DNA from: Glandiceps talaboti
Taxonomy: Eukaryota > Hemichordata > Enteropneusta > Spengelidae
Direction: 5' to 3'
Assembly (NCBI RefSeq): GCF_964340395.1
Contig: NC_135554.1
Location: 15,083,092-15,135,591, forward strand
DNA length: 52,500 bases
Shown here: in pieces, positions 1 to 12,445 of the stretch
How positions within the stretch are numbered: the stretch's first letter is position 1
Layout of the letters: each line of letters opens with the position of its first letter
Position numbers and translations under genes: made by a program
Notes under the pieces: model-generated
What the model saw: the letters and a program-made list of their open reading frames with translations, nothing else
The model's database searches: none
What the model was told of the DNA's origin: nothing

Positions 1-1236
1 GAAGTATTAATCTTGTTTTCTTCAACATTCTTAAAATTTACAATCATAATAATGTGTACCTGAAACAGTCAACAAGATAAATGGAGACTTCAGTAATTAC
101 GGGGTCTAGCATATAGGGCTTCGGGTTATTACGTAAATGTGACCCTCTCCAATCCCATTTTCTAAAATTTGACTCTTCTCTAAAACCGATTTGTAAAAAG
201 TGACCTCCTACTTCCACCTGCCCCCTCCCTGTAATTACTGAAGGCCCCTAACTATAGTTTTTCGAGTACGAAATTTCAATTGCCTTTGTATGCATCAATT
301 TGCTACGACTTCAACGTTTTTTTAAATAGTTCTTCTCAATTTCAACTTTTACATTGTAAACTTCGTCGAAAACAGTGTACCGCATTATAAGGTGTTACTA
401 TTGATTGAAAAGAATTCAAAATGTCATTTGTCGATGCTATGGAATATACTATTTAGTTTTCAACGAGATGAAACGAAGACAAACGGGTTTTATTTCAACT
501 GCATATTGTTAGTACTTCAACTTTCATGTTTTATTTGTCAAGAATGCAGGCATGGTAGCATGATAATTTCTTCCTAGTGCATAGCTGACAAGGGTACTGC
601 AAGTAAGAAATGTCTTTCTGAAATACACGTGCACTAAACCATTCCAAAATGTTACCAAATCTTTTGGCCTCAGACACATTATTGAAACGCAATACCTTCA
701 AGGACTAACAAGACTGGGCTCTAAGTTTGAAACAATACATTATTTAATAATTCAACCTATAATTACTCTGTTAATGACACATATTCATGAGACTTTAATG
801 TATATAATTACCTTGATTAGCGAAAAACATTATTACATTTGTTGTGAAGCGCTTTGTCATTTTCATTTTAAAATACACAAATATAAAATAATGAGTCAAT
901 TTATTTTCAAGGACATATATTATTATTTAAGGATATATAAATTAGTAACCGCTATTCCAGTGACATAAGCTCACGTGTCGATACGCATGACATATATCAA
1001 CTTTTTAAAGGGTGGCTAGGGGTATACTAAACTGACTGATCAGTCATAGGGCAGGCGGATATGCCCGGACAGATGACGTCATTACAGTATCGGGATATAC
1101 ACGTCGCTTGTACAACGATCCTGCTTTAAACTACTGAGCCTGTCATGTATACTGAACCTGTCTTATACACTGAGCCTGGAAGAACATCATTGCTTTGGTT
1201 TCACTTTAGCGGTAGTAGAAACTAGTCTAGCTAGAC
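1..1236. other. 5' flank of the first K2P gene, no gene seen
   Basis: AT-rich sequence in which the short open frames show no family resemblance and no coding character. The last 200 bases probably hold the promoter and 5' UTR of the channel gene that follows. They contain a perfect CRE (1074-1081). A short imperfect direct repeat built on 'actgarcctg' lies at about 1133-1180. No TATA box could be assigned with confidence. Confidence 0.5.
1074..1081. promoter_or_regulatory. CRE palindrome TGACGTCA upstream of K2P gene 1
   Basis: A perfect 8-bp TGACGTCA palindrome, the full CREB/ATF site, lies about 155 bases before the start codon at 1237. The motif is seen directly. Its use as a cAMP/Ca-responsive element of the channel promoter is inference; no transcription start site can be located from sequence. 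Confidence 0.4.
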
Positions 1237-3603
1237 ATGGCAACCAATTCATCGAGAAGGAGAGACTCCATGATAAGTAGACTTGTGGAACTTCAACGTA
1301 TTCAAGAACGTCGATCAATACGCCCGTCGACAGGAATCTGTAGTTTATTTGTAATAACGGTAATAATGTTATGCTATCTCATGATGGGCTCTGTGGTTTT
1401 CTGGATGATAGAGGTGGCAAATAACCCCCATAATGAAACACACCATGATCAGCAAAGAAGGAATGCCCTCAATAAGATGGTGATGACAATTTCAAGTAAT
1501 AACTATAATGTCAATGTTGTCAATTTATCCATGGAACTAGAAAGGTGGATCAAAGAATACAACGAAATTTCCCGTGGAGACCCAGACTATAGATGGGAAT
1601 TTTATTCTGGTTATGAGTTAGCGTTATCTACTATAACAACAATTGGTAAGTGTTGATACACAAACTGAAAGCCATGGCATATACATATTGTTACTAGAAG
1701 ATTCTTCATTTTTTGACGGTCGTGTTGTTAAGCAGCAATTTTGTAAATTTACATCCATGAAGAAGTTCAAACTCTTCTCTGTATGTGCCAGCTAGACTGT
1801 AGATACAAAAACAAAATGTGATACGTTATATGTTTTCATGTTTTTTTCCTTATATATCTGTATTTTCTTCCTTTTCCAGTTACATATTGCTGTCGAAAGT
1901 TTAGATCGTGTAACCTAATAGTATATCATGTGTGCCTTGGAAATATAAGTTCTAAACGTCTACTGGTATTTTGCTCATTAAAATTCAAAAAACATTCACA
2001 GTTAATATCAAGGAATAAATCAGGGGTCACTAAACATTTTTCAAATATCATAATACTAAAATGATATTAAAAGTCCACTGTACCCATTTTTGAGATAAAA
2101 CATGACAACCGAATATGGTGTTAACTCTATTGGAGAGAAAGGTTTCCTTGACAACAAGTTGGCGACCCAACAAGTTTCTTTTATTATATGAAAAGGGCCA
2201 ACAAGCTTCCATAAAGGAAACTTTAGAGAGCCTCGAATAACTTAGGTTAGATTTTTGAATTGGTTCCGAAAGCGTATTTTACCTTAAGATGTCGTATTCA
2301 TCCAAACCATCGATACAATATATTTATAAACTTCTTGCAAGTGAGGATATTTTGTATCAGTCAGTATTGGTATTCATTTGCCACATTTTACAGATAAGCA
2401 TAATGTTTAAGCATAATTTTACGTACTTTTGGTTGTGTTATATATTGCCACTCCTGACCTGTATAAAATATAATACTCAGTGTAGCTGTATGTAGTGGTC
2501 ACAGTTATTGTAATACTAGCTTTTTATTTTAAAAGATTGGGAAAACAATTGTTACAAAGACACGTTGCTACCTTAATAGCTGACCAAATAAAAATCCATT
2601 TTCCCGCAGTCTTAATATAATATTACTTACATTTTCATATCTCGATGTTTCAGGGTACGGCAGAATTGCACCCAGATCAAAGGAAGGCCAAGCATTTACT
2701 ATGGTTTATTCAATCATAGGAATACCAATATTCTTAATGTTTCTCGGAAACATTGGTGGGTGTGTTGCAATTCAGATCAGGAAAATCGCAAGGAAAGTTT
2801 TGTTGTATAGAGCAAGACAAGCGTTGTTGAAGAGTATACTCATGGAAAGGATGGCAGTATCCACTCAACTGAATGGTTCCATTGCCTTGTTAGGGGCAAA
2901 CTGGGTTATGAAAGAACGCGATGACCACAAACATTCCATGGAATATGAAGATGAAACTTTGGGAATAAACAGAAACGTAGAACTAGAAGACGAGCGTTAC
3001 ACACCAGGGGTGTTTCGTATAAGTAACTTTAGGCAACAACAATGTACGATGGGATTGATGGATATTGCACCACGTGTCACCAAAATGGAAAATGTTGGCC
3101 AAGTGCAGACTCAAACAGAAGAAGTAACAACAAGAAGTTATCAAAATAACACCCGCAGGGAATCTGCTACAAACACAAGTAAACATATATATGGTGATAT
3201 TCCAGTCTGCCCACATTGTGGGAAGGAAGAATGTGAGGCGGAAGAGGCATTGGCATTCGTCACTTCCATTTTCGTATTTATTTCCTATGTGTTTTTATCT
3301 TCAGTGCTGGTTTGGCTGACTGAACCAGACTGGACCTACTTTGAATGTATTTATTTTTGTGTTATATCTATCACAACCATAGGATTTGGCGACTACACTT
3401 TGCATGAGGCCGACCAGGAATTTATGAGATATTTGAAAACTATTGTTTGTGGAATTCTGCTAGTGATGGGATTGGTAATTGTATCAGCTATGTTCAACAC
3501 TGCCCAGAACGGCATGAGAATTGTTGGCACCTGTATAAGCAGGTTTATTAAGGAACTTTTACATGAAGTCGAGTCTCAACATGAGAAGAAGGATATTGTA
3601 TAG
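1237..3603 (+). CDS. Two-pore-domain (K2P) potassium channel, gene 1
   Basis: Coding exons are 1237-1645 and 2654-3603, giving 452 aa. The joint restores TTI-GYG, and the phase-1 intron inside the first filter codon is a position shared by many K2P genes. Order: short Arg-rich cytosolic N-terminus (RRRDS); M1 about 35-58; extracellular cap with sequons NET and NLS; pore 1 TTIGYG (134-139); M2 about 153-175; cytosolic loop of about 160 residues; M3 about 337-359; pore 2 TTIGFGD (377-383); M4 about 401-418; short basic tail. K2P subunits dimerise to form background K+ leak channels in the plasma membrane. Oddities are the long M2-M3 loop and, just before M3, CPHCGKEEC (Cys 322, 325, 330). The cap lacks the Cys often used for the dimer disulphide. 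The ATG is in GACATGG context. Subfamily was not assigned. A tandem paralogue lies at 9012. Confidence 0.9.
1646..2653 (+). other. Intron of K2P gene 1
   Basis: Donor GTAAGT at 1646 and acceptor TTTCAG ending at 2653. The interval is AT-rich with no recognisable element. The open frame at 2289-2495 has no family features. Confidence 0.8.
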
Positions 3604-6600
3604 AGAACGTACAAACCTTTATGGTTTTCATGCCTGCAAGTTGATTTGCTTTGCATTGTCAATATAAGTCTAATAGTTACGAATAGGGGTTGATGATGGA
3701 TGTCAATCATGACGCAATTTCACCATATTACACACGTACGTGTTTCAGTTGGTAACAACTTACATTTGTTATACGATAGTGAGAACGGTTGAATCAGAGC
3801 GTACAACAAATATTTTACACATGAAATATTAGGCTTGAAACCTTTCACCGCATAATTTTCATTCAGAAAACTTCTAAAAAAACAACTCAGTGTGTACATC
3901 GACAATAGAGCTTTAATGTCTAGGTTCACACCTAGTAAAGCAGAAATCGTTAATTGTTTGTAAGTGATTATAAATAACTTCACTCTAATCTATGTTAGAC
4001 ACCACAAGAGGGCGTTCTTCTAGAGATTTGTTGCCATGGGAGTTACTATTGACCTAATTAAATACGTCATATCAACAGATAGGGTGCTGCTGGTTATGTG
4101 CATTACAAACGAACCTTAATTACATTCGTGTATATCTATCAAGTATTTATATTCATAGCAATCTCTTGACAAAAGTGTTCTTCATCACAGAGTTTAATTA
4201 ATCCACAGACAGTCCTCCACTGTCCATGATTAGCTAGCAGATAATTAGACGGAAGTAGTATGCTGCAATCGGTTGATTGTTTTGAATAAATTGCATTTTA
4301 TGTTTATGTAATTAGTAATATGGAAAGAAACAGCATCCATTATATGGTCAAACGAATAACAAGTCTTCACGGATGACACTAACCAAGTACTAAATGGGTA
4401 CACGAACTTACATTTTGGCTGTATACATACACATGCCACATGTATGCCACGAGTCACAAGTGATCCCTGGGATTAGAGTAGAGGGCGTTTATACCACATT
4501 TCTATGTTATCCTATTTAATTTATGCTATGCAGAGATTACATTTAATCTCATTTGATATTATACCCTATAAGCCAGAATAAGGATAATTGAAATGTCCAT
4601 GCGAAGGCAAATATCTTTTGTGATATGCGAAAAAAGACTTTCACATAACAAAAACGAATATTGAAGATCAAAAGATCAAAAAATCGAAGTCAAATCGAAT
4701 AAATATATAGCTGATAAGATTGATGTAGGTCCAGGTATACTTGAATTGTTGGTATTACAAACATTACAGATCTTACATAGATATTACTATTGTATGCGAA
4801 CGTTGTTTTCTCAGCAGTGCTCAACTAAAACTGGCTTTAAAGGTGGTGAGAATCTCCCCCCTTATATAATTATGAAAGTATTGGCAATCAATATAACATA
4901 TAATACTATAATTGTATAAATATATTTCAGTATTTTCAATTATTCAAAGCATTCGAATTAAGATCAAACAAGGGTCAAGGTGGTATATTTATGCACTTTT
5001 GAACATGTGTTTCCATAAAAGTAAGTGTTATATATACATGTAATAAGTCATTTGGCTGCTCCAGGCTCAGCTTTTCGCATCAGTTTGTGTCAATATACAT
5101 AATAAAAACATGGCTCATGGAAACAGGTTTTTTTACAAGAGGCTTTCAGGATATTAAATATTATTAAAGATTTCATGTTACCGTTTGATATCAACAGTGA
5201 AAGGAATTACTATTTTTCTTTTTATAATCACCCCATGTTAAAACTTTAATTAGTGTTGCATCTACATGAGTGTCATTAAATATTTATGAAATATATGTGT
5301 TTGTAATGTTTAGGCATTTTGTCTACTTGTTGCATGTGGATTGTGTATCCTGTATTTTGAATGCACCAGTCAATAAAGTAATGATTATATTATATCATGC
5401 TACTATGTGCCATTCTGATTGGATAATAACTGTGGTAAAATCCCATTTTACCACGGCTGGCAGTGGTCAAATGGGCCCCTAAACTAGCATATGAATAGTA
5501 CATACAAGCTGAATGTGGAAACCAAAGGGAGGGGGGGGGGGGCGTTTGACTATTAGGAAAATATGGGGTTTAAAACAAATAAATAAATAAATAAACAATA
5601 TGTAATATATCAAACCCAGCCAGCTAGCCAGGGGACCGTGTAGAACGGCTCGATTCAACTGATTCAACGCCGAGACATCTATTTTTAGCAGTGTACAAGA
5701 TTGCATTGTTCTTATGTAAATATCCAAACAAAATTGTTACTTTCTTTGACCTCTTGCCCCGTTTTCTTTGTTGCTAGTTTTCAACGCGTTTTCGTTATGC
5801 ATTATATGATGTAAATAAAGTAATTTATCAATGCAATGCAATGCAGTGTATGGCTTGTGTTCATGCAGTGTGTGTGTGGGCGACATGAACGTATCCACTC
5901 ATCAAAATATGCTCCTTCCCGACGATCTATTACCGTCGATCTTTTTCTGTACGTGCGAATTCGCCTTTTCAGGCATATAAATAACCACAGAATCACATTT
6001 AGAAGAAATAGACACATATTTTGCTATAATATAATAGCAATAACCCGAACACTCGAATTTGGTACAATTGCTTGGCTCCATATAGCACTGGCCATTCGGC
6101 TCGTGCTATATGTCGCGAATTGTACCAAAATCTCGTGTATACCCGCCTTCGGCGGGGGTTATTGATGGATTTGTGGAATTATGGATTTGTGGCTTAAGCA
6201 TTGTAATGATTTCCTGGTAAATGTCACTTTTTTCTTTTACAATAAACGATAAAAATAACAATATTTCTTGTTACAGAGTGTATGTGTGTGTTGTAGAATG
6301 TATGAATTGAACCCTTGTATATTTAAATAGCTGAGTCTAAGACCATTTAATTACTCATATAAGAAATACCAATGTTACAATTCCAGATGTAAAGTATACT
6401 GAGGATGATTGATGGATATTAGGGAGTCAGAAAAAATAGCATAATGCTAGTCGAGTCTGACCCCTAGCCCTTAGACCTTGTAAATGTATAGTTACAATGA
6501 AATCAAAATAACTTAGAGGGCAGTGTAAAATTAATACAAAATACAAAATAAATACTGCGCTAATCAGCTGGGTTATTTTTTCATGTGACACCATACTTTC

Positions 6601-7270
6601 TTAATAGTTGTACATTGTCAGTGTGGACCTTACCTTATTTTTTAGAACAATGAAATATGCATAAGGACAGTTGATAAAACCCGCTCTTTTGGCGAATACA
6701 CGATGCCCAGCACAGTAACTATATGCTATTTATCTAACACATGGAGGGTAATAGCTATTGCCAGAATAATGGTAAAACGTATGGCGTATATTAGAATATG
6801 CAATTATAAAAAAGTTGCTTTGGATAAACTTGACCATCATGCCATCGATACTATTTATTTTTCGTCAGTAGTTTTCTATCAGATCACGACTTTGAAATCA
6901 TTCCCACGATAGTTTCATTTAATATTCAAAGACATTCGTTTAACATATTTACAACTTCAGATTCCAGACACGGACTTAATAAACATATTTCTGACTCCAA
7001 AATAAAGACATTGCAATTGTTAGCCAATGTGACGATTTTGTGTATCTGGTCGAACGACATGTCACTGAACAGATTGAAAATTACCAAAACGAATCAAAAG
7101 TTTTACTGTTTTACCAATCATACCGTTGCAATATCTCGAAGATGACAACTACGGTCTATTTTCTATCAACTGATGGGACTTGAAACCGGGGTGGGGTAGC
7201 GCAACTCCCATAGACAAATCGTATGGGGAGTGTCCATTTGGAAAGGGGTGCTTTTGTGCTCATGAGGTAT
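3604..7270. other. Intergenic: 3' flank of K2P gene 1 and spacer
   Basis: No gene recognised. An AATAAA at 4285-4290 is a possible but distant poly(A) signal for K2P gene 1. The interval holds a G-run near 5528-5542 and a foldback element at 6058-6130, listed separately. The remainder is AT-rich unique-looking sequence whose short open frames have no domain resemblance. Confidence 0.5.
6058..6130. repeat. Foldback (inverted-repeat) element
   Basis: The arms TTTGGTACAATT and AATTGTACCAAA are a perfect 12-bp inverted repeat enclosing a second pair, ATATAGCAC and GTGCTATAT. About 15 bases after the second arm is another small GC-rich hairpin, CCCGCCTTCGGCGGG (6140-6154). The nested palindrome looks like a small MITE-type or foldback insertion. 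No flanking target duplication was defined. Confidence 0.6.
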
Positions 7271-7279
7271 GCTATTGCT

Positions 7280-7470
7280 GTAAGAACTATGCAAATCATA
7301 ACGTATATGTACATGTAAGAACTATGCAAATAACGTATGCGTACATGTAAGAACTATGCAAATAACGTGCGTGTGCTGTGTAAGAACTATGCAAATAACG
7401 TATGTGTACTGTGTAAGAACTATGCAAATAAAGTACGTGTACATGTAAGAACTATGCAACTAACGTATGC
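7280..7470. repeat. Tandem repeat of about 33 bp carrying POU octamers
   Basis: Six tandem units with consensus gtaagaactATGCAAATaacgt plus a variable tail. Perfect ATGCAAAT octamers are at 7289-7296, 7324-7331, 7356-7363, 7389-7396 and 7422-7429. A one-mismatch copy (ATGCAACT) is at 7454-7461. Spacing is 32-35 bp, about three helical turns. ATGCAAAT is the classic POU-domain (Oct) binding site. It lies between the two K2P genes, so a shared enhancer is conceivable but unproven. Confidence 0.75.
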
Positions 7471-7510
7471 GTACATGTAAGGACCATAGTAAGAACTATA
7501 CTATGCATGT

Positions 7511-9011
7511 AACGTATGTGTCCAATAATAATTAATTACATGTTTTTGTTAAAACAGGTAATGCTTCATTGCGTTCTAGTCTGTGTCAAAGCCTTAACTA
7601 TTTCCAAAGTCAAATGTATATAACTTTGTAATTGTCAAACAAATTAACACTAAGTATTATGGCAATTGTAATGTTGTATGTATACATTTACATGTATGTT
7701 TGTTAGTCACTAGGGATATAACCTTGACTGGCTAGTTTTACTATTTATTTAATTCATTCATTAATTTTTTTTATCCTTTTTGCCATGCACATTCTGTAGA
7801 TGTATCTATCTTAAGGTCAATTTTATCATCTTGATGAGATAGCACTGATGATATGGTTGCACAGAGACTATGAGTCAACTGTGTCAGAGCGTAATGTTTG
7901 TTATCATGGAGTCAAAAGCAAAAGTGTTATAACCCACAGTATTTATTGGAACTTGTTTAGTACAGTACATGAGGCATCAAGGGCACTGGTCGTCACTGAA
8001 ACTTCGAACTACGACGTGACTATGAACTCAGTCAACTAACTTGTATTGAGGGAGACGCAGCTGTGAACTATAAGATGTGGATGCCAATGAGATCTCATAT
8101 TATGTAAGATGCAAGCTCTATGAAGGAATCATTTCTGTTTATAGGCGTACTTTGCAACTTACACTATGTGATTTGGTTGTTTTGTTTTTTGGGTTACTTT
8201 ACTTGTCACATGCTTTGCCTATGAGAACAATAATCATTAGTTTGTTTACAGTCGACACCATTTTATGACAGTTTGCGCACATGTATCTCATAGACAATTA
8301 AAAAAGCTGAATGTGACATTTTTACGATGACATGGTTTCAGGTCACGTGTCATGGATTGAAATAGACGCTTACAATGCCAATAATAGTTTACATATATTA
8401 TATGACAAAAAATTTAAGTAATTAATAAAATTGTCTTGGTATGTCATTTTTATCCAACTTATTGTATTACGATATGTTTATATTTTGGTCTAGACAAAAA
8501 CCTCAAAATATTAGTTGTAATTAGTGCACGAATTCACCAGCCTTACTCTCGCAATCAGTTATTATAATTCTTGGCAACACGCTCTGCATTATTTATGTTC
8601 ACCATATGGTTACAAATAGTTACAGTATAATTATGATAATAAACCGTGGTCAAAGTTCTAGCAATATCAGTTGTTTTTCTGTTGTATAAAGCGGGCATAG
8701 AAATGTACAATTAACACAAACTGATATGTTTGTTTGCTGACATTAATACTATTAGATATTTTCCCAATTTCCAGGGACACGTTTTAAAGTCTCAAGAATC
8801 ACGTCTGGACAAGGGAACTATTGGACTATTGGAAACGATGTTCCTGTAGTTATTGAGGTTGGAGCGGTCTGGCGATGTTACACACAAAGCCAATTGTCTA
8901 TAAAACAAAAGCCTGTAAAGATGTAACCTCGGATTAACGAATACGGTGAGACTAAATGAACTGGTAATGTAAGCTTCTTACTTTCTCACCACACCAGGAA
9001 CCTGTTGAAAA
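7511..9011. other. Intergenic spacer and 5' flank of K2P gene 2
   Basis: AT-rich, no gene recognised. The last few hundred bases before 9012 should contain the promoter and 5' UTR of the second channel gene. No strong motif was identified. Confidence 0.45.
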
Positions 9012-12000
9012 ATGGCGACCACACAAACAAGGAGAAATTCCGTTATAACCAGACTTAAAGCGTTCAATGATGACCTAACATGCACACCAACAGGATATTT
9101 GAAGTCAATATTGTTAAGTGTGCTCGTCTTGGGATATCTACTGCTTGGGGCATTCATCTTCTGGACTATAGAAGCTGGGCATGACGACGATCATAAAATG
9201 GAACAAGAAAAAACGACCGTCATCAACAAAATGCTAATGACTATAGTTACTAACTATAGCTCAGAGGCTTTCAATTTATCAATGGAATTAGAGAACGGGT
9301 TGAACGAGTATTATCAAAGAATGTGTGGACATCATAAGGACAAATGGGAATTATATACAGGGTATGTGTTGTCTGTGTCAATAGTAACAACCATTGGTAA
9401 GTACTAGTTACAGGTTTAGGTACTATTCATGCCAACACCCTGACGTTTGAATAGCTTTCGCCTTTTCAACGGGAGGATGAGTTTGTTATCACCGCTAAAA
9501 CCTTATCAAACGTGACTACAATGCATAAATTTGCCATCTCGTTATAATTATATCTGCGTAAGGTCACCGCAGTGGTTTTTTTCTGTTGGAACTCTGATAC
9601 AAACAGCTACATGGTTATTATATACAAAATAATGCTTGTTTTGTTGAAAGAGGACAATTATTTCACCATCGTTCACTGTAATTGTTTTTGATGGTTTATA
9701 TTGTGTGTAGTATAGCAGATGGGTGTGATACTGGTGTACCTGATGTTCACTCTTAATATGTTTAATTCATTACACATACGAACAAGTAGAAAAGCTGCAT
9801 TTTGGCCGCAGCTCCAAACATCTGCCTTCCATGTTCCAACATTTCTGATAAATGCTTTTTTGTAAAGAATTCGACTGCGACTAGAGTATGATTAATTAGT
9901 TTGAACGCATAAATATACGATACCTTTCAACCTTAGTAGCAGATCGTCAAAGTCGTCCAGTCAAAAAATGAAATGAGATATGAAATATGGATATTATTTT
10001 TATCACTCTCGAGCATGTCAGTTCTCGTTCCGGTCACACATTCCCCATGTATACAACCATATACCCATATGTAAACCTAGACATTCAAGTTATGTAAACA
10101 ACATTTTTAGTTGACAAATGTTAATACAGGACTAGTGCGGATTTTCAAATTGACATAGTGGTAGCACATATTAAAGGATCAACATGAAAAAAATCCAGAG
10201 CGCTCTTGAGATAGACTGTTCCCCTTCATTGTATATGGGCAGACAGACAGTCAAACATATAGACAAACAAATACACACACAGTGACACACATACATACAT
10301 ACATACATACATACATACATACATACATACATACATACATACATACATACATACATACATACATACAGACATACATACATACATACATACATACATACAG
10401 ACATACAGACAGACAGACAGACACAGACAGACACAGACACACACACATACATATATACATACATACATACATACATACATACATACATACATACATACAT
10501 ACATACATACATACATGCATGCATGCATACAGACAGACACAGACACAGACACAGACACAGATACATACATACATACATACATACATACATACATACATAC
10601 ATACATACATACATACATACATACATACATGGATTAATGAATGAACGAATGAAATTCTCTACTTTGTTTTGTATGTGCAATATACCTCCATTTTATTGAA
10701 CACACCACGGTAAACCTCTGGCCACTCAGCTAGCCGCGTTACTGTAATACTATTACAGTAAGCTAGCTGAGTGGCCAGAGGTTTGGGGGAAATCGTCTGA
10801 ATCATGATAACACTGGAAACACGGCATATCAGAGGGGACATGATATAGGTGTACAGGTTTTTTAGGAATTGACATCTGCTCAGTTACCATGACAATGAGT
10901 TTACGTACAGCAACAAGAGGGCATAATGATAAATTACAAAATAAATCTGCAAAGACTGGACATCCATAACTATTTCTTTCTTGTTCGTAAAGTAAATCAA
11001 TAGGAACGCTCTGTCGAATTATGTGATCTTGCTAAAAGACGCCAACGACTTCAAGAATAACAATAATTTCCATTTCTGCACTACAAATATGACCTGAAGG
11101 AGGACTTTATTATCCGTGGATATCCGTCCCTTGGATGAGGACTGAATGGAGGTTTTAATGAAAGGGTTAAAATGTTTCGGGTAAAAACGTTACAAATAGT
11201 GAAAGGTATTGGTATTTTACTAACGTTCAATTCAATTCTCTTCTTACATTTTAATGGTTCTTTGTATGTTTTATTTGTATTTCAGGATATGGCCATATTG
11301 TACCCGGGACAGCAGGAGGGCAAGTATTCAGTATGTTTTACGCCATATTTGGAATTCCAATATTTCTACTTTGTCTCAGTAACCTTGGAAACTGCATAGC
11401 AACGTCCGTCAGAAAAAGAGCGAGACAGGTTATATTGTACCAAGAGAGACGAAAACTGTCCAAGAAAGCAAGTCTAAGGACAGGACAAATATCGTCTCAG
11501 CTAAAAATGTCCGTTGTGTTCGGGGAAAATTGGATCATGAAAGAAAAGGAAGATATCAAAAAATCTGAAATTAAAGATAAAAGAAGAGAAAACATAAGAA
11601 ATACTGAATTTTACGATGACGTTCCCACGCCTCGAGATAATAACTGTATGGATCAACAGAGTGAAGTGACAGTGAACGACATTGCACCATGGCTTACTGA
11701 CGAAGAAAAACTTGAAATACGCAAAAAACATAATCAAACTCAAACACAAGCAGATTCCATGGAAATTATGACGGGAAATGGAGAAGACGGAGAGAACAAC
11801 GAAGGGGTACAAATAGATGAAGAAATATGCAGCAGTGGAAACGGAGACGAAGGAGAGAACAACGAAGGGGTACAAGGAGATGATGGAGAAATATACAGCA
11901 GTGGAGTTGATATCACCATTGACGACGTGACACAAATAGACCAGTGTTCGACTCAAAGTATACCAAGTGAAGGTAACACCAAGTGTGTCATGGTGAGACG

Positions 12001-12445
12001 TGTGTCACGTGACATTCCTCTCTGTCCACACTGCCATAAAGAGGTTTGCGAAGAGGAAGAAGCCCTGGCTTTTCTCATGTTAGTTGTAATCTTTATTAGT
12101 TACGTGTTTTTGTCTTCAGTAATTGTTAAGATAGCGGAATCAGAATGGACGTACTTAGAGTCCATATATTTTTGTGTGATGACAGCTACGACTATAGGAT
12201 TCGGTGATTACGTTATGCACATCCCAGAAAATGAATTTCTCCGATACTTACAGCCCGTAACCATGGCGCTGGTAATGATAGCTGGACTGATGATAATCTC
12301 TGCGTTATTTAACACTGCCCAAAACGGTATGCAGATTTTGGGGAACTATATAGGTAAAGTCATTCGGAGGTTACTATACAAAATGAAATTTCCGTGTCGG
12401 TGGAAAGCAAAACGTGGACAGGTGACTGATGTAGAAACTTCTTAA
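9012..12445 (+). CDS. Two-pore-domain (K2P) potassium channel, gene 2
   Basis: Coding exons are 9012-9396 and 11286-12445, giving 514 aa. The intron falls in the same phase and codon of the first pore (TTI-GYG) as in K2P gene 1. The N-terminus (MATTQTRRNS) also resembles gene 1 (MATNSSRRRDS), so the two are tandem paralogues. Order: M1 about 31-54; cap with NYS and NLS sequons and Cys 105; pore 1 TTIGYG (126-131); M2 about 145-167; cytosolic loop of about 215 residues; CPHCHKEVC (Cys 375, 378, 383); M3 about 389-412; pore 2 TTIGFGD (430-436); M4 about 451-470; basic tail. The loop shares with gene 1 the blocks NW(V/I)MKE, DIAP and QTQT. It has an extra internally duplicated acidic stretch (about 293-335). 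Known family role: background K+ conductance. Subfamily was not assigned. Confidence 0.9.
10236..10630. repeat. (ACAT)n-rich compound microsatellite
   Basis: A long compound array of ACAT, ACAG and ACAC tetranucleotides with a short ATGC block, inside the intron of K2P gene 2. It creates several spurious Tyr/Ile/His or Met/Cys/Val open frames on both strands that are not genes. Confidence 0.95.
10711..10785. repeat. Near-perfect 75-bp palindrome (foldback)
   Basis: The outer arms at 10711-10732 and 10764-10785 are perfect 22-bp reverse complements. An inner pair, TTACTGTAAT and ATTACAGTAA, flanks a 3-base loop. Only a few bases between the two pairs are unpaired. It lies in the intron of K2P gene 2, about 80 bp after the microsatellite. 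It is probably a foldback or MITE insertion, or a hairpin-forming duplication. Confidence 0.85.

Larger units (their letters stand above)
9397..11285 (+). other. Intron of K2P gene 2
   Basis: Donor GTAAGT at 9397 and acceptor TTTCAG ending at 11285. It contains the (ACAT)n array and the 75-bp palindrome listed separately. The rest is AT-rich without recognisable elements. Confidence 0.8.

Noticed and set aside
10171-10680. Several 120-170-aa open frames of Met-Tyr-Val-Cys or His-Thr-Tyr-Ile repeats
   Set aside because: They are all frames of the (ACAT)n microsatellite, on both strands, with no start context, splice sites or family signal.
10764-10785. tRNA gene suggested by an A-box-like TAGCTGAGTGG
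   Set aside because: No B box or cloverleaf follows; the sequence is one arm of a palindrome.
11172-11399. 75-aa open frame crossing the K2P gene 2 acceptor
   Set aside because: It reads the exon in the wrong frame. The correct frame continues GYGHIVPG from the acceptor at 11286.
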